Positions 39,596-49,932 of a DNA stretch of 64,000 bases are shown one piece after another; position 1 is the first letter of the stretch, and every line of letters starts with the position of its first letter. The notes under the pieces are model-generated. The model saw only the letters and a program-made list of their open reading frames with translations, was not told the DNA's origin and ran no database searches. A program made the position numbers and the translations under genes. The DNA is from Pempheris klunzingeri (Eukaryota > Chordata > Actinopteri > Acropomatiformes > Pempheridae). The stretch spans positions 3,324,885 to 3,388,884 of the forward strand of contig NC_092029.1 in NCBI RefSeq assembly GCF_042242105.1, written 5' to 3'.

Positions 39596-39870
39596 AGCTA
39601 GCATGATGCTAACGCTAAATGCTAACTAGAATGCCATGAAACATACAGGCAGGCGTAAACTAAAGCAGTGAGCTAACGTTAAGATACAAAATCCACTGCT
39701 TCTCGGTGACTGTTGTTCATGTTTCAGCAAAACAACCCAATTAGCGGGTTAAAAATACCCTGACAGCGACAACTAGCTAAGATGTTTTCTTGTTTACAGC
39801 CGCTGCTGTCGCGGACATTTGACACCTGAACAACCGTTAGCTAACAGCTAGCTAACAGCTAGCTAACGGT
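39596..39870. promoter_or_regulatory. GCTAAC/GTTAGC motif cluster in the btbd9 5' region
   Basis: The first 350 bases upstream of the btbd9 ATG carry GCTAGC, GCTAAC or GTTAGC at 39596-39630, about 39671-39680, about 39772-39780 and densely at 39836-39870. The last block is a near-perfect tandem of an AGCTAACAGCT-type unit and is largely palindromic. The position suggests a promoter element, but function is inference. Confidence 0.45.
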
Positions 39871-40051
39871 TCCTTTGCTCCGCTCACTCTGCGCTTTAAA
39901 CTTACCGAGCAGCTCTTATTCACTCCTGCGTTTAAATAAAGATGGGTTTAAAAAATACAGTCGGGAGTATTTCCAGAAAAATGTAGCACCAAACACACAA
40001 TCCCACCGACATCACACCGACGGAAACCAATTCTGGGTCAAGGGGCAGGCA

Positions 40052-40058
40052 CTTCCGG
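40052..40058 (-). promoter_or_regulatory. Candidate ETS/GABPA site upstream of btbd9
   Basis: CCGGAAG on the minus strand, about 530 bases upstream of the btbd9 ATG. This is the core of ETS-family sites typical of housekeeping promoters. A single short motif is weak evidence. Confidence 0.3.
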
Positions 40059-40218
40059 TTCGAGAAGCAGCTTTTCAAAATAAAGGCCACCCACTTTTCA
40101 TCAAGCGTTTATTTATCTCTTCAGCGTAAACCACCCTGCGTCTTAAAAGGTTTGTGCAATTTCAGATAAAACACAACTCAAGGACTCAAGTAATGCACTG
40201 AAAGTATCAGTTTATTCA

Positions 40219-40400
40219 CGTTTTTTGTTTTCACATCCAAGGAATTTGCTTTGGTATTTTGGTGCACAGCAATATGAGAAAATAAGAAAGTGAAAAGAAA
40301 GTAAAATAAGATTAATCCCACGGCAGGGAAATAAACATAGATATAAAATAGAAACATTTACAATAAAATATATGAAATATATGAATAATGTGTTCAATAA
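40219..40400 (+). repeat. Non-LTR 3'-end-like repeat ('attaatcccacgg..gggaaat')
   Basis: The phrase 'aagattaatcccacggcagg' followed by GAAAT and an A/T-rich tail resembles the same fish LINE-end family as 12178-12400. No coding remnant is seen. Confidence 0.45.
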
Positions 40401-40684
40401 TTACGTTCGTTTAAAAAAAAAAAGCTGTACAGTTTGTGTAGAAATGTGTAAAACATGAACCAAATGTTTGACAGTATGAAGTATAGAAATATGGGCAAAG
40501 ATAATAGTCCAAGTACTATTCTGAAGCACTTGTTTTATACTTGCTATGGTTTCAAGCTGATCTTCAGATTAAGTTTTTAAAGACCTATAATGAGTATACA
40601 GATGCAATGCATTGTTATAAAATAGATTAAAACACCCACATAACATTATGTACAATAGATAGATCTAGCTCCACCACAACCTAC

Positions 40685-40830
40685 ATAAGTATGCTGCTTC
40701 ATTACATGTTAATGCATCAGTAAAATACAGACTTTTAATTGTAAGCAAAACTTTTACTTGTAATGGAATACTTTTACCTTCATTAATCTAAATAAAGGAT
40801 GTGAGTGCTTCCTCCACCACCAAATCTGTC
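40685..40830 (-). repeat. Fragment of the AAAGTA/ACTTTTACTTG repeat family
   Basis: Contains 'aaaacttttacttgtaatgg', 'atacttttacc' and 'aaaggatgtgagtgcttcct', phrases I recall from a common teleost repeat (also at 13.9 and 15.8 kb). It lies between btbd9 and IgR1. The 40.4-41.69 kb stretch otherwise shows no gene and probably includes the IgR1 3' UTR. Confidence 0.5.
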
Positions 40831-41694
40831 TGACTGATACACTCATCGACCCTGAGATCGTTCTTTTGATTCTCACCAGTACACTTTCACAGCATTGCCC
40901 CAGTAGGTGGCGCTGCAGTGACATAACAGAGTGACATGAACAGAGCCATAAAGACATTTTAATCCACGTGTCCCTTCTCCTGCTCTTCTCAAACTTTTCA
41001 GAGTCTCTAAACTTGATGCCTCTTAAAGGCAAAGATCACCCACATCCTGTGGTCAGCAATGTGCCTCTTCTCTCATCCTTTTTTTGTTTTCTCATGTACT
41101 CTCATCTGCATAACTTCCTTCCCACTAACTCGGTGACAGCTGCACTTCGTCACCTGCAGTCTCTTCCCACTTCAGTGAGCTAGTTCTTGATTTCTAAATA
41201 AGATTATAATGCAGAAGACACGGTGGCGGGGCAGCTACTCTGTGATGTCTTCCACAGTTTAACATCACCTCATCAGTGTTGGTATGTGTCACTGGTGATG
41301 AAGATGTTAGGAGAGAGAGTTATTTATGGTCGTATGATTCAGAGTTACATCTGAATTTGCACAGTTCCACGTCTCACCTCCTTTGACTTTGACATCAGGA
41401 TATTCAAACCTAATTAAGACAAACTATTGCATATTAAAACACGAGCAGGTAAAACTTCACAAAAGTGAATAGAAACAAAGAATAAAAACATTAAGAAACC
41501 AGTAAAAGATCAGGACATTAGCATGTACATCACTGAGCACAGTAAAGTGCAGAACAGCAAGTTCATCAAGCAAAATGTCTCCTATATTTAACTCATGTAC
41601 ATTTTAAACAGTCACCCATATAAACGTTGAGTTGCTACCTCTCCTTTTCCCCTTGTGTCTCCTGAAATTGATCTTAAGAAACACCAACAGAGAT

Positions 41695-44315
41695 TCACTT
41701 GTTGACGGTTGCGTAGAGGCTGCAGGGATCAGTGGAGGGAGCTTTCACAGTGGTGTAGGTGACTGCATCACCTTCATCATCACCATGTTTCCTCTGAACC
41801 TGGGAGGACACAACACAATATAAATTACACAACAGGAAATGACAGCAGCAACTACACCCAGCAGTAAAACGCAGCACAACACAACAAAACAACACAAAGC
41901 ACAAAGTGTTTTTCTGTTTTCATTCACTGCCATCACCACTATAACCAAACAGACAGCGCACCTGACTGTTACCGCTGGTCGTCTTGGTGTAGCTGACGGT
42001 GGCGTAGGAAACACCGTCTTCAGGATCAGCCTAACAGAGAAGACAACATCATGGCTGCTCAGTAACGTGTGCGTTCAAACTGACTCGTGCTTCTGATTCT
42101 ATTCTTTTTTTCTCACAGTGAACATTATAAAGTCTGTCATGTCTTGTTACGTCTCTTTTAAATGATGCCTCAAGTTGAAAAGTAGTTTTTTTTTGGTGGT
42201 TTTTTGGTGTTTCCCTTCTGGTCTTGTTGCATCATCTAACTTCCCTTTTTATATTTCTTACACATTCTCACACTCTCAAGGCCGCACAGACTGTAAAACA
42301 CAGTTATATTTCATAGAGCAAATGCAGCCAGCTGTGAGTGCGGCACTGCACCGGGTGTGGTGTATGATCTCACCATATCCGGACTGGTTTCTAGACCGGA
42401 CTGAGTCCCTGCAGGGTTTGAGGTCAGCCTCTGGACAAACACAGTCTAGTTACATTTGTTACAGTTCAGTGAATGCAGATAATGTCTGGACACAATGCAA
42501 ACAGCACCTGTGCAACACATGCAGTATATCTGTGCAGGTTTTAAGCTTATAGTGTGCAGCTCCTCGAGCTTTGCTGCTGCAACCGTCAACACTGTTTATC
42601 TCCTCACTTCTCAGCTTTAGAGTAAACTTTATAGTCAAGACCCGTTTTTTAAACTCACAACATTGTCATTCATCCGCGTTTTGTTCCCTGAAAAGACAGA
42701 AAAGGGGGTCGACAGTAAAAACAAAATCCAATTTTATCTTTATCGTGGGAAAGTTTGATCTGTGGTTTCTCTCACCTCTAGCTTTCTTCCATCTGGTGAC
42801 TGCGACAACAGTTATTAAAAGAGCTACTAAAACCACAGCCACAAAGATGTACAACCAGGACCAATCTGGAGAGATGATGAAAACATTTAAAGTATTTTGG
42901 CGGCAGCTTTCTGTTCTGTTCTGTAAAAGTGATTTAGCTAAAAACAGAAGAGAATTACATGTGATTTTCAGAAGGGTTTAAACATTCATTTGACAGGTTC
43001 CTCACCAGATAGTAGAAACAGGTCAAAACACTGAGTCACTACCTTGTGGTTCTTTGGAAACCTCATTGGTTGTAGACGTCGTTGTGATGTTTCCTGTTTC
43101 TGTGCTGCTCTTCTGACCTGAACACATGAACACAACTTAAAGAATTATGTTGAGCTTTAAGATGAAAACTTCAAATCCGTAAAATAACCAAATGTTTCAG
43201 GTCATTGCAGCGACTTTAAACAGCTCATCATGATCTCACCTGGTTTCTCTCCTGCAGACTGAGGTCTGAGCAGAAACAGATGCTTTCTTCTAGTGTTACC
43301 ATCAGTCACTTCACATTTAAAGGTGTTTTTATACCTTAATGAGTAACTGAAATGATCAGTCTGAAAGGTCACAGAGGCAGAGCAGGAAGACTGTGCTGTC
43401 TTCAGATGTGGGTGATTTGGATCCACATGGGTACCATGATACAGCCACTCTACCGAGTGTGTGCATCGTCCATATGTCGTTACAGAGCAGTTTAACGTCA
43501 CCACATCAGCGTTCTCATGTTCTGTCACTGGTGCACAGGGAGATATTATGAGAGAGACAAAGGAGTAAAATTAACTTCATCCCTGTGATCATAATTATTG
43601 TAAAGGTTCAGTAAATTGTTCTGACAGTTTGAGCTGAAAACATGTTAATACTCACCGTTAATCAGAGACAGATAAACACGAGAGTCTGAACCTTGTTTAT
43701 TTCCTGCTTTGTATTGTCGACAGGAGTAAATACCAACATCCTCGACTGTGACCTTCTTTATAACCAGAGAACAGTTCGCTGTCACACTCAGTCTGGCTGC
43801 TTTATTTTTTGCATGTCCACCAATCTGCCCAAGTGTAATCAGCTCGACTGTTGTGCCTCTTGAATGACTGTAGAGCCACGTGGTACCGTTACAGTTATCC
43901 TCATCACGCAGCACATTTTCACAAGACAAAGTGACTTCATCTCCAACTCTGACATACAAGGAGAGGTCTCCGGCTGCTACTTCAGCTGCTGAGAAGACGA
44001 GAGACAAAAACATAAAGAATAATAAAGAGAAATAAAAATGTTTTAGATTCAACAAAAGAAATGTTCATGATGTGAATCATTCTTCATCTCCAAGACTTCA
44101 CTCAACTCATCATCTCCAAACAAACACAATACTTGGCTGTCTTTCTTAAATGAGCCCAGGTTAGGTAACAGACTAACATTACTGATGTCAATAGATGAGC
44201 TTGTCTAATGTCTCTGTCATGTATCCGTTATATATATGTTCTGTGTATCTTTACCTGGAAGCTGAAGCACCAGCATCAGAAACAAAGACATTTGAATCCG
44301 TCTGAATCCAACCAT
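41695..44315 (-). CDS. IgR1: two-Ig-domain inhibitory-type receptor with three ITIM-like motifs
   Basis: Minus-strand exons: 44255-44315, 43656-43988, 43240-43527, 43043-43117, 42776-42865, 42659-42687, 41962-42030 and 41695-41799, joining in frame to 349 codons plus TGA. Residues 1-20 are a signal peptide (MVGFRRIQMSLFLMLVLQLP). Domain 1 (21-131) is V-type, with B-strand Cys, CNGTTW, NCSL and F-strand YSC. Domain 2 (132-227) repeats that four-Cys pattern (NCSV, RC...VEW, SCSA, FKC). A Ser/Thr stalk follows, then a helix at about 258-277 (FVAVVLVALLITVVAV). The tail carries VSYATV (Y301), VTYTTV (Y330) and SLYATV (Y344), which fit the ITIM consensus and would recruit SH2 phosphatases such as SHP-1. 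Receptor function is inferred from architecture. Exon phases (1 from the signal exon through exon 5) are typical of Ig receptors. The ligand is unknown and I cannot give a gene symbol. Confidence 0.82.
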
Positions 44316-44805
44316 CACACCTCTGTCTCTCTTCTCTCTCTGTTTCTTGTGCTTGTGAGTCTCTAAAGCTGCTGCTTCTTAAGGACAAATGTTGTGTCTA
44401 CTTCCTCTAATCAGTAAAGCATCACTTCCTCTTCATGACTGGCACCTCCTTTTTCTCTCACGCTGTCATGTATGGCCCACATGAGCTGGTGTTGTCGTGG
44501 AACCTGATGTTCACGGTTGTGTCGACACCAAATGATGAAGAGGCGGAGACGCAGTCTTTTCGTGCAGGTGAGGAGACATTTATCTGAACACAATCTGTCA
44601 CAGCCACCGTTAATATTAGAAGCACTTGCCTCCAATCAGATGATGTTCAAACCACAAGTGATGCAGGAAGCTCCTCTTGTCTCTTGAGAACCACTGTGGT
44701 GAAAAACAAGAGCTGATATAACAGTCAGGCCTCTTTGTGTCTCCTGAGTTTAGACTCAGTGAGACTCAAGCAATGTTTCTCCCATGTTATTAGATGGAAA
44801 CATAG
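43028..44805. repeat. Duplicated block: IgR1 ectodomain and upstream flank
   Basis: This block (signal peptide to stalk exons, introns and 5' flank) is nearly identical by eye to 51027-52712 at IgR3, apart from about 66 extra bases near 44500 here. Up to 44446 it also matches 47602-49020 at IgR2. Similarity stops abruptly just past the stalk exon donor, inside intron 4, where IgR1 switches to a different membrane and tail part. Confidence 0.8.
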
Positions 44806-45089
44806 AAAGAACCACTGCAGTGTGAGGGCCACACTGACTGAGATACTCAAGTTCAAATGACTGCATGTCCACTACGTTTGTCTGACGGCTTTAGTTACTA
44901 ATCAGATTACATTCTTTCTTTTTGAATGTTTCTGATAAAGTGACGGATGAAATGTTTCTCGACTGTACTTTTTAAGCACGTGTAGTTGCGGTCTGGAGTA
45001 TTTCCACAGTGCAGTATTAGGACTTAAACTATGTGAACACGTCTCCCATCACTGCTGATCACTTCTCCTCCTCACATTGTGCTGCAGGT

Positions 45090-45133
45090 TAACCTACGAC
45101 TCCCCCTTCTGGACAAAAAGGCTTTTTGCAGCC
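45090..45133 (-). repeat. Dispersed repeat 'CGACTCCCCCTTCTGGAC', copy 1
   Basis: It shares about 40 nearly identical bases with 53259-53303. Both copies are followed within 60 bases by an expanded microsatellite, as if they were ends of the same element family. Orientation relative to any parent element is unknown. Confidence 0.6.
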
Positions 45134-45159
45134 ACACGTCCTAATGATGACCACAAAAT

Positions 45160-45520
45160 AATGATAATACTACTACTACTACTACTACTAATAATAATAA
45201 TAATAACAATACTACTACTACTACTACTACTACTAATAATACTACTACTACTACTACTACTACTACTAATAATAATAACAATACTACTACTACTACTACT
45301 ACTAATAATAATAATGATAATAACAATACTACTACTACTACTAATAATACTACTACTACTACTACTACTAATAATAATAATAATAATAATAGCAATACTA
45401 CTACTACTACTACTACTAATAATAATAATAATAATGATAATAACAATACTACTACTACTAAAACTACTAATACTAATACTAATACTATTACTACTACTAC
45501 TAATAATAATAATAATAAAA
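45160..45520. repeat. Large compound (TAC)n/(TAA)n trinucleotide array
   Basis: About 360 bases of alternating CTA and AAT trinucleotide blocks. All six frames stay open or nearly open and give false proteins of Leu/Ile, Ser/Ile or Val/Leu runs. Confidence 0.95.
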
Positions 45521-45986
45521 AGCACAGTCAAATGCGATCAGTGTCAGTTATCAATATAAAAACTGTAAGTTTAAGTGTACAACAATTATATTACAGCAGT
45601 CATTGGTGATGAAAATCTTAAATCTCAGGCTCCCTCCAACAACACTCAGACAATATACTGCATATAAAAAAGAGAAATTTGCAATTAAAAGTCAGAATAC
45701 AAATCTGAGGCATAGTGTAGAAGTCAAAAAGGAGAAATAAGATGTGATGTAGATACAATAAAACAGTGAACTCCTGTGTTATAATGATAAAATGGGTCTC
45801 AGGATAGAAGGTGTCGTACTCTCACAGACTGTGAAGCTCCTGAAGTAAAGTTTGTGGTTTGTGATGCTGGGCTGTGTAAAACTGACTTGACTTGAGGAGG
45901 GTTTTTCTAAAAATACAGCAGCCGAAGGAAAAGTTGTGGTTCAGTTTGGAGTTAAAGGAGCCTGATGTGTTTTCAGAGGAGCACTG

Positions 45987-48900
45987 GGCCTGTTCAGAGA
46001 CCAGCAGCATCCACCGGAAACCATCACACGCTGAGTGCACGAGGACGTCACAGAACTCAGAGGAGGATTGTTAAACACTTTTTTTATTCGCAGATTATAT
46101 AACTGTCCCATAATGAAGACAGCGCTGTTAATGACGTCATTAAGACTCACCACGCACAGAAATATGCCAACAAAAATGCTAAATGTAGGTTAATTGAAAC
46201 GAGTTCTTCCTTAAGCAGAGACATGAAACTAACGTCAAGCTGCTGCAGCTTTGATATTCATCACTTAATCTCAATATCAGGACAAAATGCTTTAATTATG
46301 TGAAGCCAGCTTAATGAAGTTAGAGAAGAATGAAAGGATCTTTCTGGTTGACTTCCATTAAAACTCAGCTGCTGTGTGTCTGAATTGACTGCACATGAGA
46401 AAAGTCTTTGTAACGGATGCAGGAGAAACACGTTGCACTGAAATAAGATCAGATGATCTCAAGAGTCATCTGTTTTTTGTTCTTTCTGATAGAAGCAGAA
46501 GGGTTTGGTCACACTCCATTTGAAGATGTGACGTTTTCATAGTTCACTGTATCATCATCTTCATCATTGGGCTCCTGTGAAAAACAGCAGTTGAAAGAGC
46601 AAAGTGAGAAAATGCTGTGTGATGTGATGTGAATTAGCTTCAGATCTACGGTCTCTGTGGAGGCTGATATCATCTGATATTTGCTTCATTAATGTGTTTT
46701 TATGTGGCTTTTCCCTGCAATGAATCCTTTACAGTACAGCACAGTGAGCCCTGTGTGTCTTTGTCTTCTTCTATGGTGGCAGGTCAATAGTCTGAACTGG
46801 TCTAACACCTTTCTAGTCGTTTCAGCCGCTCACCGTGCTTCTTCTGTCTGGTTTCTAATGAATAACAGACATCACTGACAGTGGTTTGCTGTGAAGAGTC
46901 TGGATTGTAAAAAGTATTTTATTTCTTTGTTGTAAAAACTCACCTTGTTTTCATCCATCTGAGTTTTCCTCCCTGAAATAATTCAGAAAAAAAAGCGGCG
47001 CCTTTAGTTTCCACAGTGAAATTCCAGATTAGTCAAAACTTTTCTTTTCGTCTGTGAGTGTTGTCACCTGTCGCTCTTGTCCATATGTTGACTCCCACGA
47101 CAGTTATCATGAGCGCTGCTAGACCCACGGACACGATGATGAGCCTCCACACGCCTGCAGCTGAAGGAAAAACATGAGGAACATCTCAGCAGCAGCTTTG
47201 TGTTCAGTTTAAAACAGGTGACCGAAAGAGAGGAGAGATACACGTCGTTCATTTGTTATTGGAAGCACAAATGAGTAAAAAGCTGCTGAACACTGACTTT
47301 ACCCATTTTAAATGACTGTTATTTCAGAGTAAGCTTATTAAATGTCATCTTTTATTATTTACTGCTTTTTTTTTGTTGCTCTTATCTTTATTTTTAGGGC
47401 TCTTATTGTAAAGTTGTCTGAATCTGACACTGTTCATCTGATGTGAGCACATCGTGCTCCTCGTAGGTGCTTTTGTCCAACTATTTGCTCTGATGTCACT
47501 GTAAGATCTCTAATCTTATCACACACACTTTTGCCTGCACGTCTTTACTAATTTAAAATATCTCCAACCACAACCAAGTGTCAGAGGGACAGACAGAAGA
47601 AACACTGAGTCACTACCTTGTGGTTCTGCTGAAGCCTCATTGGTTGTAGACGTCGTTGTGATGTTTCCTGTTTCTGTGCTGCTCTTCTCACCTGAACACA
47701 TGAACACAACTTAAAGAATTATGTTGAGCTTTAAGATGAAAACTTCAAATCCATAAAATAACCAAATGTTTCAGGTCATTGCAGCGACTTTAAACAGCTC
47801 ATCATGATCTCACCTGGTTTCTCTCCTGCAGACTGAGGTCTGAGCAGAAACAGATGCTTTCTTCTAGTGTTACCATCAGTCACTTCACATTTAAAGGTGT
47901 TTTTATACCTTAATGAGTAACTGAAATGATCAGTCTGAAAGGTCACAGAGGCAGAGCAGGAAGACTGTGCTGTCTTCAGATCTGGGTTATTTGGATCCAC
48001 ATGGGTACCCTGAAACAGCCACTCTACCGAGTGTGTGCATCGTCCATATGTGGTCACAGAGCAGCTTAACGTCACCACATCAGCGTTCTCATGTTCTGCC
48101 ACTGGTGCACAGGGAGATATTATGAGAGAGACAAAGGAGTAAAATTAACTTCATCCCTGTGATCATAATGATTGTAAAGGTTCAGTAAATTGTTCTGACA
48201 GTTTGAGCTGAAAACATGTTAATACTCACCGTTAATCAGAGACAGATCAACACGAGAGTCTGAACCTTGATGTTTTCCTGCTTTGTATTGTTGACAGGAG
48301 TAAAGACCAACATCCTCGACTGTGACCTTCTTTATAACCACAGAACAGTTCGCTGTCACACTCAGTCTGGCTGCTTTATTTTTTGCATGTTCACCAATCT
48401 GCCCAAGTCTAATCAGCTCGACTGTTGTGCCTCTTGAATGACTGTAGAGCCACGTGGTACCGTCACAGTTATCCTCATCACGCAGCACATTTTCACAAGA
48501 CAAAGTGACTTCATCTCCAACTCTGACATACGAGGAGAGGACTCCGGCTGCTACTTCAGCTGCTGAGAAGACGAGAGACAAAAACATAAAGAATAATAAA
48601 GAGAAATAAAAATGTTTTAGATTCAACAAAAGAAATGTTCATGATGTGAATCATTCTTCATCTCCAAGACTTCACTCAACTCATCATCTCCAAACAAACA
48701 CAATACTTGGCTGTCTTTCTTAAATGAGCCCAGGTTAGGTAACAGACTAACATTACTGATGTCAATAGATGAGCTTGTCTAATGTCTCTGTCATGTATCC
48801 GTTATATATATGTTCTGTGTATCTTTACCTGGAAGCTGAAGCACCAGCATCAGAAACAAAGACATTTGAATCCGTCTGAATCCAACCATCACACCTCTGT

Positions 48901-49010
48901 CTCTCTTCTCTCTCTGTTTCTTGTGCTTGTGAGTCTCTAAAGCTGCTGCTTCTTAAGGACAAATGTTGTGTCTACTTCCTCTAATCAGTAAAGCATCACC
49001 TCCTCTTCAT
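45987..49010. repeat. 3.4-kb tandem duplication, left copy (IgR2)
   Basis: This block matches 49411-52435 (IgR3) at a period of about 3424 bases. It covers the 3' flank, all exons and all introns. The unit carries one complete receptor gene. Near identity in introns means a recent duplication or recent gene conversion. Confidence 0.85.
46509..48889 (-). CDS. IgR2: two-Ig-domain receptor with a single VNYENV ITIM
   Basis: Minus-strand exons: 48829-48889, 48230-48562, 47814-48101, 47617-47691, 47068-47160, 46944-46972 and 46509-46574, joining to 314 codons plus TGA. The signal peptide, both four-Cys Ig domains and the stalk are almost the same as IgR1. From the membrane exon on the gene is different: helix LIIVSVGLAALMITVVGVNI with no charged residue, then a short acidic tail EPNDEDDDTVNYENV ending SSNGV. 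VNYENV (Y305) fits the ITIM consensus, and YEN also fits the Grb2-type YxN pattern. One tail exon replaces the two of IgR1. An alternative acceptor three bases apart (CAGCAG) exists at domain 1. Function is inferred as an inhibitory or dual-signal surface receptor. Confidence 0.82.
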
Positions 49011-49932
49011 GACTGGCACCAGGATGTGACTCCTGACATCCACGGTGTGATGTGGTGGTGATGCTGCAGCTCAGAGAGATCACAGATAAGATCATGTCTT
49101 ACTGGTCTGAGACCTGTTGGTTCATCGTTGTGTCTTTGCACTCGTTTTTCTCAGAAACCTGAAGGGGAAGTAGTTTGGTGAGAATTTAGTGAACAACAGC
49201 AGCAGAGTCCACACTTTATTAGGACATAAGACAAAGAGGTAAAATGAAATGTATTTACATTCATATTAGGTCAGAGGAAGTGGTCATGTGCATCCGAACC
49301 GTCTGTTCTCACAACTATTTGTGACAATTACACCATTTAGTGGTCTGTCTGTAGCCTGTAGTCTCTTTGTGGTCATTTTGTGTGTATTTGTGCTTGTCAT
49401 TGTCCTGCTAGGCCTGTTCAGAGACCAGCAGCATCCACCTGAAACCATCACACGGTGAGTGCACGAGGAAGTCACAGAACTCAGAGGAGGATTGTTAAAC
49501 ACTTTTTTTATTCGCAGATTATATAACTGTCCCATAATGAAGACAGCGCTGTTAATGACGTCATTAAGACTCACCACGCACAGAAATATGCCAACAAAAA
49601 TGCTAAATGTAGGTTAATTGAAACGAGTTCTTCCTTAAGCAGAGACATGAAACTAACGTCAAGCTGCTGCAGCTTTGATATTCATCACTTAATCTCAATA
49701 TCAGGACAAAATGCTTTAATTATGTGAAGCCAGCTTAATGAAGTTAGAGAAGAATGAAAGGATCTTTCTGGTTGACTTCCATTAAAACTCAGCTGCTGTG
49801 TGTCTGAATTGACTGCACATGAGAAAAGTCTTTGTAACGGATGCAGGAGAAACACGTTGCACTGAAATAAGATCAGATGATCTCAAGAGTCATTTGTTTT
49901 TTGTTCTTTCTGATAGAAGCAGAAGGGTTTGG
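48890..49932. other. Spacer between IgR2 and IgR3
   Basis: It contains the IgR2 5' flank (shared with IgR1 only to 49020), then a patch at 49018-49210 matching 59930-60117 near IgR5, then the probable IgR3 3' UTR with a minus-strand AATAAA at 49507-49512. No further gene is seen. Confidence 0.6.
49018..49210. repeat. Flank patch shared with 59930-60117
   Basis: Both copies read 'aggatgtgactcctgac', then a CACGGTGTGATGTGGTG block, 'ttactggtctgagacctgtt' and 'aacaacagcagcagag' in order. This upstream sequence belongs to the IgR5 side of the cluster and appears to have been joined to the IgR2 5' flank. Confidence 0.75.

Larger units (their letters stand above)
44316..46508. other. Spacer between IgR1 and IgR2
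   Basis: It holds the IgR1 5' flank (shared with IgR3), a 45-base dispersed repeat at 45090-45133, the large trinucleotide array at 45160-45520 and the likely IgR2 3' UTR. A minus-strand AATAAA at 46083-46088, about 420 bases after the IgR2 stop, is a plausible polyadenylation signal. No other gene is seen. Confidence 0.55.

Noticed and set aside
45094-45559. Long open frames on both strands (Ser/Ile and Leu/Ile runs)
   Set aside because: They are made wholly by the TAC/TAA trinucleotide array, which lacks stops in several frames.
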